From the NCBI RefSeq assembly GCF_021556395.1, contig NZ_JAKGCS010000019.1, positions 97,526 through 161,525 on the forward strand: a stretch of DNA of 64,000 nucleotides, read 5' to 3'. Source of the stretch: Acuticoccus kalidii. Its GTDB lineage: Bacteria; Pseudomonadota; Alphaproteobacteria; Rhizobiales; Amorphaceae. Made by a program: the position numbers and the translations under genes. Below are positions 26,316-34,395 of the stretch, in pieces; within the stretch, counting starts at the first letter, position 1, and each line of letters begins with the position of its first letter. The notes below the pieces were generated by a model that had not been told where the DNA came from, made no database searches, and saw only the letters and a list, made by a program, of their open reading frames with translations.

Positions 26316-27104
26316 ATGGCAGTCGCCGATCCCATCAAATCGTCCGTCACCATGTCGAGCCTCGAGATCGCGGAGCAGACGGGTAAGCGGCACGACAACG
26401 TTATGCGGGATATCCGCAGCATCCTTGTCGAACTGCATGGTGAGGCAGATGCCCTCACTTTTGAGGGCATCTATCTGGACGCCTACGGGCGCGAAAAGCC
26501 CTGCTACCAGCTACCCGAGCGGGAGCTGATGATCCTCCTCACCGGCTACAGCATTCCGCTTCGGGCAAAAGTCATTGACCGATGGAAGGAGCTGGAAGAG
26601 GCGGCCAACAATTCGGAGCGATCTAAGTTGAACTTAGACCGCTCGTCTGGGTCGGGTTCGTTATCCGTCGCTGAGTCTCTTCAGATTGTCCGCGAGGCGA
26701 AGGACGTCGGCGGCGCTCAAGCTGCGAAAGAGGCATGGCTGGCGCTCGACAATCTTCCGAAGATTCCGTCGTTCGCAAATGCGTCGGAGCCGGAAGCGGC
26801 AAGGCGGTATCCTCAGATCGGAGGACACCCCCTGAAGGCCGGCCAGGGAGTGACCACGACCCGGTTGCGGCATCCGATCCGGTTCCCGGACGTGCCGTCG
26901 TTCGTCGCCAGCGTGATCCGTGACGCCGGAGGGATCGCACGATCCGATCTTATGGCGAAAACCGGCAACTATCTCCGCAAAGACGATCTGGATGTCGCGA
27001 TCGACAGGCTCTCGTCCGACGGGGTTGTCATCGCCACGGCCGAGCCGCCGGTGGGCATGATCGGCCGCGCCCGAACCGTCTACCATTGGAAAGGCGGCAG
27101 GTGA
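26316..27104 (+). CDS. Rha family phage regulatory protein
   Basis: 262 residues from the ATG at 26316 (GGAGG at 26304-26308). The N-terminal ~90 residues are a Rha domain: MSSLEIAEQTGKRHDNVMRDIRS, then YLDAYGREKPCYQLPERELMILLTGY and a basic RAKVIDRWKELE end. Rha proteins are temperate-phage regulators whose expression is toxic to some hosts. The C-terminal part ends with a winged-helix-like SFVASVIRDAGGIARSDLMAK segment, suggesting a second DNA-binding unit. It overlaps the next gene by 1 bp. Confidence 0.85.
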   Translation: MAVADPIKSSVTMSSLEIAEQTGKRHDNVMRDIRSILVELHGEADALTFEGIYLDAYGREKPCYQLPERELMILLTGYSIPLRAKVIDRWKELEEAANNSERSKLNLDRSSGSGSLSVAESLQIVREAKDVGGAQAAKEAWLALDNLPKIPSFANASEPEAARRYPQIGGHPLKAGQGVTTTRLRHPIRFPDVPSFVASVIRDAGGIARSDLMAKTGNYLRKDDLDVAIDRLSSDGVVIATAEPPVGMIGRARTVYHWKGGR

Positions 27105-27439
27105 TGACTTCCTCCGCTCTTTCCCGTCGGTCCTTCATTGCCGGCACAGCCATCGTCGCTTCTGTCCCTATCGCCGCTGAGGCAGTCGGGGATGGGCCTA
27201 TCATCCAGCTCTATCAAGAGTTCCGGCGGCGCGAAGCCGCTATCGACAACTTGCCTAGGGACGCGACACAGGCCGAGTCCGACTGGATGCGCGCCCCGCT
27301 GGACGAGGCGATGGCGACCACCCCGGACGGCAACGCCGAGTGGGCCGCCATCATCACGATGGCCATGTGGGCCACCGGTGCTGATGCGGATCCAGGGTGG
27401 AGCGAAGTGGCAGAACACTGCCGCGCGAGGGTCGTCTAA
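27104..27439 (+). CDS. Small protein with Tat-like signal, unknown function
   Basis: 111 residues from the ATG at 27104 (TGATG overlap with the Rha stop). It starts SALSRRSFIAGTAIVASVPIAAEA: twin arginines, Phe, then a hydrophobic Ala-rich stretch, a good match to a Tat signal. The mature part (IIQLYQEFRRREAAIDNLP onward) is helical. Proteins of this form recur in Rhizobiales phages and have no assigned role. Its end overlaps the convergent repressor gene by 4 bp. Confidence 0.68.
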   Translation: MTSSALSRRSFIAGTAIVASVPIAAEAVGDGPIIQLYQEFRRREAAIDNLPRDATQAESDWMRAPLDEAMATTPDGNAEWAAIITMAMWATGADADPGWSEVAEHCRARVV

Positions 27440-27777
27440 GCCTGATCCTCGACGTGGTTGGTCTTGGAGGTGTGCGCATCCTCCTGCTCGCGCTTCCACT
27501 CCAGCCACGCCTGACGCAGGGCCATCGGCAGATTGTTGGTGTCCCCAAGGTACAGGAAGTCGAGGCTCAGCCCGAAAGCTCTATTCAGCGCAATTGCGCC
27601 ATCGAGCGACAGGCGATGCGTGCCAGTCTCCCAATTCGAGAGCTGCGAGCGCTTCGCGTTCAGGATCTCGCCGTAGCGGTCCTGGTTCATCTGCTCCACG
27701 ACTTTGCGGTGCCAGGTGACCCGTTCCGCGACGTCCGCCCAGGGGCGTTCGACGTTCTCTGACTTGGTTCTTGCCAT
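27436..27777 (-). CDS. CI-like helix-turn-helix repressor (short, XRE family)
   Basis: 113 residues from the ATG at 27777. An XRE-type domain is visible: ERVTWHRKVVEQMNQDRYGEIL, then RSQLSNWETGTHRLSLDGAIALNRAFGLSLDFLYLGD, with the recognition helix near SQLSNWETG. A basic tail ends at EDQA. There is no RecA-cleavable C-terminal domain, so induction must differ from that of lambda CI. It faces away from a Cro-like gene across an 87-bp region with two operators. Confidence 0.85.
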   Translation of the reverse strand: MARTKSENVERPWADVAERVTWHRKVVEQMNQDRYGEILNAKRSQLSNWETGTHRLSLDGAIALNRAFGLSLDFLYLGDTNNLPMALRQAWLEWKREQEDAHTSKTNHVEDQA

Positions 27778-27864
27778 GCCAGAAAATTTAGATCGCCAAA
27801 TTGATTGGTAATACCCTCTATCGTGTGGCTTGATCGATACCAAATTATTTGGTAATGATCGTCC
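27778..27864. promoter_or_regulatory. CI/Cro switch region with two operators
   Basis: A perfect 17-bp palindrome TACCAAATTATTTGGTA occupies 27838-27854. It lies exactly between TTGATC (27830-27835) and TAATGA (27853-27858), a rightward promoter with a 17-bp spacer. A related element CCAAATTGATTGG (27796-27808) lies upstream of the leftward -10 TAAATT (27788-27783). Both promoters predict transcription starts at or within a base or two of the start codons. Confidence 0.72.
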
Positions 27865-28095
27865 ATGTCCAAGGCTCAAGTTGTTCATGTGATCGACACT
27901 CTCGGGAGCGAGTTGATCCAACAAGCCGTCTGCGTCGGGCCTCATGCTGTCCGATACGCCCGCAATGACGGAGCGTTCCCGGCGGCATGGTTCGACCAAC
28001 TCGACAAATTGTGCGCGACCGCCGGCATCGAATGCCCGCGATCGGCCTTCAATTGGAAAGCGCCGAAGCGGCTCTCTTCCGAACAAACGGTGTGA
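27865..28095 (+). CDS. Cro-like helix-turn-helix protein
   Basis: 76 residues. The opening SKAQVVHVIDTLGSELIQQAVCVGPHAVRYARNDGAFPAAWFDQL has the shape of a small Cro/CI-type HTH: helix, turn around VGPHAVRYAR, then FPAAWFDQL like the usual 'FPAKWY' of Cro-like phage proteins. No Shine-Dalgarno is present and the predicted transcript begins at the ATG, so it may be a leaderless mRNA. It should favour lytic growth by blocking the repressor promoter. Confidence 0.78.
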   Translation: MSKAQVVHVIDTLGSELIQQAVCVGPHAVRYARNDGAFPAAWFDQLDKLCATAGIECPRSAFNWKAPKRLSSEQTV

Positions 28096-28215
28096 AGGTT
28101 CATTGCGGCTCATGTGGATAGAAAATCTCGCATCGGCAAGTGACGAGTTCAGCTCTCCGCGCAGAACGTCGCCTGAAGTGTCTGCGTCGGCCGGGGAGCC
28201 CGCATGATGGGCTGG

Positions 28216-28500
28216 TCAGTTCTTTTGGCCGCCGTCTGCCGGCGGCTCCGCAAGCAGGATGCTCTTGTCGAGCGTATCGCGAAGCCCCTTGGCCGCCTGC
28301 AGGTTCATCCGCAAAGAAACGACGGGGTGAAGCGAGTTCTTCAGCATGTCACCGGAAACGGTGAACGAGAGCTGACCCATAGTGACGTGAACGATGCCGT
28401 TGTAGTGGCCGGCCGAGATCACCTCGTCGATGAACACCAACGGAACTGCGCTGCTGGCGCCCAATGCCCCAGGAGTTTCGGGGTTGTCGTTATCGCTCAT
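28216..28500 (-). CDS. Phage protein of unknown function (94 aa)
   Basis: 94 residues from the ATG at 28500; an in-frame ATG 12 bp upstream is an alternative. It contains PLVFIDEVISAGHYNGIVHVTMGQLSFTV and LHPVVSLRMNLQAAKGLRDTLDKSIL, alternating beta and helix in the style of small DUF3467-like proteins, but I cannot assign a family. A plus-strand frame also covers this region; the minus frame reads more like a protein. It is divergent from rusA. Confidence 0.55.
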   Translation of the reverse strand: MSDNDNPETPGALGASSAVPLVFIDEVISAGHYNGIVHVTMGQLSFTVSGDMLKNSLHPVVSLRMNLQAAKGLRDTLDKSILLAEPPADGGQKN

Positions 28501-28592
28501 GGTGCTCTCCAAGGTGATGCTTTCCGGAACGCTGCTGCGCCGTTTGCCCAGAAGTCAACCGGCATGCGCGCCGAACGCTTGGCGGCACGGCC

Positions 28593-29090
28593 ATGGTGAG
28601 GGCCTTCACGAAGCCTGAAAGCGTCGTGACGACGGGGGAGCCTGGGCGGGCCCATCCCATCGCTCTCACCATGCCCATGCCGCCGAGCCTGAATAATGCG
28701 TACCGGAATCTCCGCAAAGGCGGCCGTGCGTTGACCGATGCCGCCAAGGACTGGAAGGCGCATGCGCTCTGGCACGTCAAGTCGCAACGCCTCCCTGTCG
28801 TTTCCGGATCCATCGTCCTGATCTTCGGGTTCGAGCGATCTGCCGCGATGCGATCGGCCGACGTCGATAACCGGATCAAGTTCGCCACCGACGCTCTCGT
28901 GAGCGCCGGGGTGATACCTGACGACAAGCATGTCGTCGGGGTGGCGGCCTCCTGGCTGCCGCCTGCCAACGGCCTCGCGCATTGTCTCGTGATGCGTGCG
29001 CACGAGGCCGACTTCACATTCCAGCCATCACCCGACGGCGCATGCGGTGGCTGGCTCTATTCCGCGCCACAACTCATGGAGACCGCCTGA
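28593..29090 (+). CDS. rusA: RusA-family Holliday junction resolvase
   Basis: 165 residues. The core matches RusA: MPMPPSLNNAYRN at the start of the domain (residues about 27-40), basic helix AAKDWKAHALWHV, and the acidic active-site segment SADVDNRIKFATDALVSAGVIPDDKHVV with the catalytic Asp residues. It cuts Holliday junctions formed in phage recombination and replication. The start at 28593 has no clear ribosome site; a later start near 28671 would still leave the full domain. First gene of the rightward replication block. Confidence 0.9.
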   Translation: MVRAFTKPESVVTTGEPGRAHPIALTMPMPPSLNNAYRNLRKGGRALTDAAKDWKAHALWHVKSQRLPVVSGSIVLIFGFERSAAMRSADVDNRIKFATDALVSAGVIPDDKHVVGVAASWLPPANGLAHCLVMRAHEADFTFQPSPDGACGGWLYSAPQLMETA

Positions 29091-29091
29091 T

Positions 29092-29922
29092 ATGGCGATC
29101 AAGCTTGCATCCCTGAAACGGGTGACGGCACACAAACCGCCGCGGATCTTGATCTATGGCCCGGCTGGTATTGGCAAAACAAGTCTTGCCGCCGAGTTTC
29201 CGGACGCCGCGTTCGTGCGCGTCGAGGATGGCATTCCGGCCTCGGCAGAGGTGTTTGCGTTCCCCGTCGCTGGCTCGTTCAATACCGTCATTGAGCAACT
29301 CGGAGAACTCTACGAGGCCGAGGACAGCGGCGTCCGCACAGTCGTCATCGACAGTGTGACGGAGCTGCAGAAACTAATCTTCGCCGAGACGTGTGCGCGC
29401 GGCGACGACAGCGGCAATCCGAAAGCCAACATCGAGGATTTCGGGTTCGGAAAGGGCTATGTCCGCGCGAAAGCGGTCATGGCCGAGTTCCTCGACGCCA
29501 TCAACATGCTGCGGAATGATCGCGGCATCACGGTCATTCTGATCGCGCATTCGGTCGTGTCGCCCTACAGCGATCCCGAAACCGAGGCCTATGACCAATT
29601 CTCGATCGATCTGCACAAGCAGCTCGTTGGGATCGTTGAGCGTGAGATGGACGCCATCCTGTTCATGCGCTCGCCAGTTCAGGCCGCCAAGGCCAGCGAG
29701 GGCGCACCAAAAGGTGGCCGCGTGATCGGCAAGGGTGGCCGCGTCCGGAAGACCTATACCGAGGGCACACCGGCGTTCGTCGCCAAGAACCGCTACGGGC
29801 TTCCGACCGAGTTTCGGTACGATCTGGGCAAAGGCTATTCCCAGCTCGCGCCCTTCCTTCCGACCCACAACAAAACCGAGACCGAGGCCGCCGGGAGCCC
29901 GGCCGAGCTGGAGGCTGCGTGA
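29092..29922 (+). CDS. Phage nucleotide-binding RecA-like ATPase (Sak4-like / AAA_24)
   Basis: 276 residues from the ATG at 29092. Walker A is IYGPAGIGKTSLAAEF (about residues 20-35); Walker B is RTVVIDSVTELQKL (about 84-97). These small RecA-like ATPases are found in many phages beside SSB-like and nuclease genes. Sak4 relatives promote single-strand annealing. The downstream DUF669 gene overlaps by 1 bp, a conserved pairing. The C-terminal tail is Glu/Ala-rich. Confidence 0.85.
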   Translation: MAIKLASLKRVTAHKPPRILIYGPAGIGKTSLAAEFPDAAFVRVEDGIPASAEVFAFPVAGSFNTVIEQLGELYEAEDSGVRTVVIDSVTELQKLIFAETCARGDDSGNPKANIEDFGFGKGYVRAKAVMAEFLDAINMLRNDRGITVILIAHSVVSPYSDPETEAYDQFSIDLHKQLVGIVEREMDAILFMRSPVQAAKASEGAPKGGRVIGKGGRVRKTYTEGTPAFVAKNRYGLPTEFRYDLGKGYSQLAPFLPTHNKTETEAAGSPAELEAA

Positions 29923-30485
29923 TGGTTGATCTCGCTGGCGCCTACGATCCGAACGCCGAGGCCGGCGGCGGTGATTTCGAAGCCATCCCGGCGGGGCAAT
30001 ACACCGCCTGCATCATTGATGCTGAACGAGCGCCGCAATCGACCCGAGAGGGCGCTCCGGACCACGGCGACGTTCTCAAGCTGACTTGGAAGATCACTGA
30101 GGGTGAATACGCCAATCGGCTCATCTGGCAGCGCCTGAACCTTTGGTGGACCGGCCCGGAAGAGATGTTTTCCGAGCGCACGGGGAAGCCCTACAATCCG
30201 CGCAAGATTGCTGAGGGTCAGTTCGCATCGATCCGCGAGGCAATCGGGATCAACAGCCCGAAAACGACGGACGAGATCCTGGAACGGCCTTGCAGGATCA
30301 CTGTGAAGGTCCGGCCGGCGACGGGGCAGTACCGAGCCTCGAACGACATTTCAAACGTGAAGGCCCTCGGCGGTGCCGTGCCTGCCGCTCGCGCTCCCCG
30401 ACCTCAGTCCACGGGCCGCCCGACGCCGCCGGGCGCTGGTGGCGGGACGGTGTTCCAGCGGGCCAAAGCCGCGCAGCGCGCGTAG
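29922..30485 (+). CDS. DUF669 family protein (phage single-strand DNA-binding-like)
   Basis: 187 residues from the ATG at 29922, overlapping the ATPase stop. The beta-rich core (FEAIPAGQYTACIIDAER, VLKLTWKITEGEYANRLIWQRLNL) matches the DUF669 pattern, followed by the helix FASIREAIGI and a Pro/Gly-rich flexible tail typical of SSB-type proteins. It probably coats single-stranded DNA for the upstream ATPase. A strong GC hairpin follows the gene. Confidence 0.82.
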   Translation: MVDLAGAYDPNAEAGGGDFEAIPAGQYTACIIDAERAPQSTREGAPDHGDVLKLTWKITEGEYANRLIWQRLNLWWTGPEEMFSERTGKPYNPRKIAEGQFASIREAIGINSPKTTDEILERPCRITVKVRPATGQYRASNDISNVKALGGAVPAARAPRPQSTGRPTPPGAGGGTVFQRAKAAQRA

Positions 30486-30492
30486 CTAAGCC

Positions 30493-30533
30493 GCCGGCCG
30501 GGCGCTCTGTCGCCAAACCGAAGCCCGGCCGGC
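30493..30533 (+). repeat. Strong GC hairpin downstream of the DUF669 gene
   Basis: Perfect 11-bp inverted repeat GCCGGCCGGGC (30493-30503) and GCCCGGCCGGC (30523-30533) with a 19-base loop. Only two T residues follow, so it is not a standard terminator. It lies 8 bp after the stop and about 40 bp before the next start, and may adjust the level of downstream genes or protect the mRNA 3' end. Confidence 0.7.
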
Positions 30534-30575
30534 TTCCCCCTGCAAATCCATTCCAGATCGCAAGGAGTTTCCTGC

Positions 30576-30899
30576 GTGACCGATATCCTACGGCCATTCA
30601 AGAGCGAACATTCCAATCGCCACTGCGTCGACCGCCTCGGCTTGCTCCGGGCGCACGTCAAATCAGCGACCGCGCTCGAGAAGGATCTCAAGAATGAGGT
30701 CTGCGCGCTGATGGGCGAAGCCGACAGCCTCGGCGGTGACGAGTTCATCGCCCAACAGCGCCTTCAAGAACGCAAAGGTGGGCTCGACGAGAAAGCCATC
30801 GCTAAGGCCCTCGGCGTCGACAACCTCGATGCCTACCGCAAGCCATCCACTACGTCGCTGGTTCTCGACGTCAAACAGCGTGTCGAGGAGGAGGCATGA
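30576..30899 (+). CDS. Phage protein of unknown function in the replication block (107 aa)
   Basis: 107 residues, GTG start with AAGGAG eight bases upstream (30562-30567). Contains SATALEKDLKNEVCALMGEADSLGGDEF and LDEKAIAKALGVDNLDAYRK, a helical layout common in phage proteins next to exonuclease genes. It could assist the Cas4-like nuclease further down. Overlaps the next gene by 4 bp. Confidence 0.68.
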   Translation: MTDILRPFKSEHSNRHCVDRLGLLRAHVKSATALEKDLKNEVCALMGEADSLGGDEFIAQQRLQERKGGLDEKAIAKALGVDNLDAYRKPSTTSLVLDVKQRVEEEA

Positions 30900-31132
30900 C
30901 CACGCGCCAGCACGAGACACCCGACGAGGTGGCGCGATTCCTCCTGCCGAAGTCCCTGCGTTCCATCGCAGCGCTGCGCGTCATCCGCCAGTGCGCCGAG
31001 CTGTATGGGTGGCAACTGGTGTGGCGCGCCACGGTGGATCTCACCTATGCGCCACGCCCGGTTGAGCCCGAACTTATGACGATGGCGCTGTCGCAGGCTT
31101 GCGCTGCTCGCGCGGAAAGCGAGCCGGCATGA
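30896..31132 (+). CDS. Phage protein of unknown function (78 aa)
   Basis: 78 residues, interlocked with both neighbours by 4-bp overlaps. A helix with IAALRVIRQCAELYGWQLVWRATVDL is the most protein-like part. No family recognised. Confidence 0.6.
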   Translation: MTTRQHETPDEVARFLLPKSLRSIAALRVIRQCAELYGWQLVWRATVDLTYAPRPVEPELMTMALSQACAARAESEPA

Positions 31133-31299
31133 ACACCACAGAAGCCGCCCGCATCCTGACCAACTTCTATCAGGTCGAAGGGACATACGAGTTTGGCCAC
31201 CCGGTTGACGCTCGTTCGCAGCTTCCCCGCCACGTCAGTGAGGCGTGGGGGCAAATGCTCAAAACCGCCTCTCGTAAACTGAAGGGGGAAGACGAATGA
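31129..31299 (+). CDS. Phage protein of unknown function (56 aa)
   Basis: 56 residues from the ATG at 31129 inside the upstream stop region (ATGA). It opens MNTTEAARILTNFYQVEGTY and has a basic end (ASRKLKGEDE). Overlaps the nuclease gene by 4 bp. Function unknown. Confidence 0.6.
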   Translation: MNTTEAARILTNFYQVEGTYEFGHPVDARSQLPRHVSEAWGQMLKTASRKLKGEDE

Positions 31300-32246
31300 C
31301 TGTCGACCTTTCCAACGTCGTCGACCCCATTGCCTCTATGGTCGACGCCGCGATCGAGGCTGCACACAACGAGGAGGAGCGCACCTATCTCGGTGCCTCC
31401 GTCATCGGCGATCCGTGCGAGCGCAAGCTCTGGTACGGCTTCCGATGGGCGCTGGAGGCGGAGAAGTTCTCCGGACGCATGCTCCGTCTGTTCGAGACCG
31501 GGCACCTCGAGGAAGCCCGGATGATCGAATGGCTACGCGCCATCGGCATCAACGTGACCGACCGGGACGAGGAGACGGGCAAGCAGCTCGCGATCTCCGA
31601 CATCGGCGGGCATTTCCGTGGCCACCTCGACGGTGAAGCGATCGGCGATCCGCGCGCGCCGATGACCGTCCACGTCACCGAATTCAAGACCGCGAACGCC
31701 AAGTCCTTCGCCGAGATGAAGCGGCACGGCGTCGAGGTCGCCAAGCCGATGCACGCGGCGCAGATGCAGGTCTACATGGAGAAGCGCGGCCGAAGCCGCG
31801 CCCTCTACGTCATGAAGTGCAAGGATAACGAGGAGCTGCATAGCGAGCGGCTGAAGCATGACGCGACGCGTGCGCTGAACCTCCTCGCCAAAGCCGAGCG
31901 AATCGTGGTCGCGGACGAGCCCCCGGCGCGCATCGCCGACAACGAGGACGATTTCCGCTGCCGGTTCTGCCACGCGAAGGCGTTCTGTCACTCCGGGGGC
32001 TGGGCGCGCCGCAACTGTCGCACGTGCCTTCATTCGGAGCCCCGCATGAACGGTGACGGCTTGTGGTGGTGTTGCCGCCATGAGTGCGAGCTCTCCGCGG
32101 ACATGCAGCGCGCCGGATGCGAGCTTCATCGCTATCTGCCCGGCCTGGTGCCCGGCACTCCCGTCGACGCCGACGAGGCTACCGAGACCGTCAGCTACGA
32201 ACTTGCCGACGGTTCCATCTGGACGGACGGGGAACTGCGAGCATGA
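31296..32246 (+). CDS. Cas4/RecB-like PD-(D/E)XK nuclease with Cys clusters
   Basis: 316 residues. Nuclease motifs are visible: Cys41 in GDPCERKLWYGFRW, His70 in ETGHLEEARM, Asp112 in GHLDGEA, E-x-K at 129-131 in HVTEFKTANAK, and Gln156 in AAQMQVYM. A Cys triad (222, 225, 231) in CRFCHAKAFC, together with Cys41, would form the Fe-S cluster seen in Cas4 and AddB nucleases. A further Cys-rich tail (about 241-277: CRTC, WWCC, CEL, GCEL) probably binds zinc. It likely resects phage DNA ends to feed the annealing protein. Confidence 0.82.
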   Translation: MTVDLSNVVDPIASMVDAAIEAAHNEEERTYLGASVIGDPCERKLWYGFRWALEAEKFSGRMLRLFETGHLEEARMIEWLRAIGINVTDRDEETGKQLAISDIGGHFRGHLDGEAIGDPRAPMTVHVTEFKTANAKSFAEMKRHGVEVAKPMHAAQMQVYMEKRGRSRALYVMKCKDNEELHSERLKHDATRALNLLAKAERIVVADEPPARIADNEDDFRCRFCHAKAFCHSGGWARRNCRTCLHSEPRMNGDGLWWCCRHECELSADMQRAGCELHRYLPGLVPGTPVDADEATETVSYELADGSIWTDGELRA

Positions 32247-32773
32247 AGCCCTGCATCACGCTCTTCGCGGACGCATCGTCATCCCCTGAGCGCGAGAGCG
32301 CAGGGTGGGGGGCTTGGTGGAAGGGTGACGAGCGCCCTTCAATGACCGCCGGAGGCCCGGTCGACTCGTGGCACAAGTCGATGTGCGTGCTCGAACTCGC
32401 CGCGCTCGCTTTGGCCATGGAGACGGCGGAGGCGCGCCGATACTTCCGAGCCTCGGATGCTCTCGTGCTTCTGCAGAGCGACAACCTGTCGGCCCTCTGC
32501 GCGCTGCGGCAGGCTCACCCGGCGATCCAGGAGAACCGGCACGCTGAAGGCGCCCGGACTTTCCCGCGGTCCAAGAAGCCGTGCGAGCGGATCTGCGAGT
32601 GCACCGGCCGTATTCTGGCGGTCGCGGACCGGCAAGGGGTCGCCCTTTCGGTGCGCCACGTCCGCGGCCATAAGGATGGCGGCGGCCGCAACTGGGTCAA
32701 CCGCATGTGCGACAGTCTGGCGAAAGAAGGCCGCCGGGCCGCCGAACGCGCGAATGCCGGGGGTGTCGCATGA
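32243..32773 (+). CDS. RNase HI-like protein
   Basis: 176 residues from the ATG at 32243. The RNase H-fold active site can be traced: Asp10 in TLFADASSS, Glu51 in CVLELAALALAM, Asp80 in LLQSDNLSAL, a RHVRGHK stretch (138-144) and Asp157 in NRMCDSLAKEG. It would remove RNA from RNA-DNA hybrids such as Okazaki primers or R-loops at a phage origin. A phage copy inside the nuclease-helicase run is noteworthy. 4-bp overlaps on both sides. Confidence 0.78.
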   Translation: MKPCITLFADASSSPERESAGWGAWWKGDERPSMTAGGPVDSWHKSMCVLELAALALAMETAEARRYFRASDALVLLQSDNLSALCALRQAHPAIQENRHAEGARTFPRSKKPCERICECTGRILAVADRQGVALSVRHVRGHKDGGGRNWVNRMCDSLAKEGRRAAERANAGGVA

Positions 32774-34395
32774 GACTCCAGCTTCGTCACTACCAATCCG
32801 AAAGCGTCAACGCGTTCTTGAACCATTGGGCCGACGGTGGCGGCAACGCGCTCGTCGACCTTGCCACAGGGACCGGCAAATCCTGCGTCATCGCCGAGCT
32901 GTCTCGTCATATCGTCGAGGCCGACGGCCGCGTGATGGTTCTGACGCACGTCAAAGAGCTGATCCGGCAAAACGCGCAAGAAATGCTCTCGCTCTGGCCA
33001 CGCGCAAACATCGGGATCTACAGCGCCGGCCTCAACAAGCGCGAAGCGCACCGCGACATCACCTTTGCTGGCATTCAGACCGTATGGAAGCGAGCGCCAG
33101 AGTTCGGCCGCATCGATCTCATCCTCATCGACGAATGTCATCTCGTGCCGATGAAGGATGCCGGTCGGTATCGTCGGTTCCTCTCTGACATGCAGACAAT
33201 CAATCCGACCGTTCGGGTCGGCGGACTGACAGCCACTCCCTATCGCCTCGGCGAGGGGCGTCTTGACCGTGGTGATGATCGGCTGTTCGAGGAAACGCTC
33301 TTCACTTACGGCATTGCCGACGGCATCCGTGACGGCTTCCTTTCGCCACTCGTCAGCAAGGCCGGCGTCGCGGAGATCGACGTCACGCGCGTTGCCAAGT
33401 CGGGCGGCGAGTTCAAGGCAAGCGAGCTCGAGCGCGCCGCCCGGACGATCACAGAACAGGCCGTCGAGGAGATCGTGGAGCGTGGGGCCGATCGAAAGGG
33501 TTGGCTCGTGTTCTGCTCCGGCGTTCAGCACGCCAACGAAACCCGTGATGCAATCCGGCGATCGGGGATCTCGTGCGAGACGGTCACAGGCGAGACGCCG
33601 GCGGCCGAACGCGAGCGGATCATCAACGCCTATAAAGCCCAAAAAATTCGCTGCCTCGCGAGCGTCGGGGTTCTGACGACAGGCTTCAACGCCCGGCATG
33701 TCGATATGGTCGTGTTTCTCCGATCGACACTCTCAACGTCGCTCTACGTCCAGATTATCGGCCGCGGGACGCGTCTCTATCCCGACAAGGAAAACTGCCT
33801 CGTGCTCGACTATGGCGGCAACGTTCGCCGACACGGACCCGTCGATGCGATCGAGCCCCGAGAGCCGGGCAGGGGATCGCCGAAAGAGGAGGGAGAGGAG
33901 GGTAAAGTCGCCGAAGCGGATGTGCGGGCGAAAGAATGCCCGGATTGCGACGCACTCGTCCACGTCCGAGCGGCGAGTTGCCCGATTTGCGGACACGAGT
34001 GGGCGACCGAGCCGCGGCATGAGGCAGAGGCCGATGGTGATACACCGATCCTCACAACAGAGGCGATTAAGCCGCGCTCGTTGCCGGTCGTGTCGTGGTC
34101 GGCGAAGTGGCACGAGAAGCCGGGCAAGCCGCCATCCATGCGTGTCGACATCGTCGCAGGCCTGGTCAGCATCCCTGAATGGGTCTGCTTCGAGCATGGC
34201 GGCTTCGCTGCGCAGAAGGCCTGCCAGTGGTGGACGACGCACGGAGGCGCGCAGCCGTTCCCGGAAACTACGGTTGAAGCCATCGAGCGGTTCGATGCTG
34301 GCGAGCTGATGATGCCAGCGACCGTGAGCGTGAAGCCCGAGGGGCGGTTCTCCAAGATCGTCGGCCGCGCGATGCCGGAAAGGGCGGCAGCATGA
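32770..34395 (+). CDS. SF2 DEAD/DEAH-type helicase with C-terminal zinc ribbon
   Basis: 541 residues from the ATG at 32770. Motif I is LATGTGKSCV (31-40), motif II is LILIDECHLV (Asp121-His124), motif III is GLTATPYRLG and motif VI is QIIGRGTRLYPDK. After the helicase core, CPDCDALVHVRAASCPICGHEW forms a C4 zinc ribbon (about residues 397-418), then a C-terminal domain of unknown fold. It is related to phage helicases such as UvsW or RecG-like branch migrators. The function as a replication or recombination helicase is inferred. Confidence 0.87.
   Translation: MRLQLRHYQSESVNAFLNHWADGGGNALVDLATGTGKSCVIAELSRHIVEADGRVMVLTHVKELIRQNAQEMLSLWPRANIGIYSAGLNKREAHRDITFAGIQTVWKRAPEFGRIDLILIDECHLVPMKDAGRYRRFLSDMQTINPTVRVGGLTATPYRLGEGRLDRGDDRLFEETLFTYGIADGIRDGFLSPLVSKAGVAEIDVTRVAKSGGEFKASELERAARTITEQAVEEIVERGADRKGWLVFCSGVQHANETRDAIRRSGISCETVTGETPAAERERIINAYKAQKIRCLASVGVLTTGFNARHVDMVVFLRSTLSTSLYVQIIGRGTRLYPDKENCLVLDYGGNVRRHGPVDAIEPREPGRGSPKEEGEEGKVAEADVRAKECPDCDALVHVRAASCPICGHEWATEPRHEAEADGDTPILTTEAIKPRSLPVVSWSAKWHEKPGKPPSMRVDIVAGLVSIPEWVCFEHGGFAAQKACQWWTTHGGAQPFPETTVEAIERFDAGELMMPATVSVKPEGRFSKIVGRAMPERAAA

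Noticed and set aside
28110..28205. 31-codon plus-strand frame after the Cro-like gene
   Set aside because: Short, no ribosome site, low-complexity Ser/Ala content, no overlap logic with neighbours.
28204..28599. 131-codon plus-strand frame opposite the 28216-28500 gene
   Set aside because: Its composition is that of an antisense shadow (Arg/Ala-rich, no pattern), and the minus-strand frame is more protein-like.
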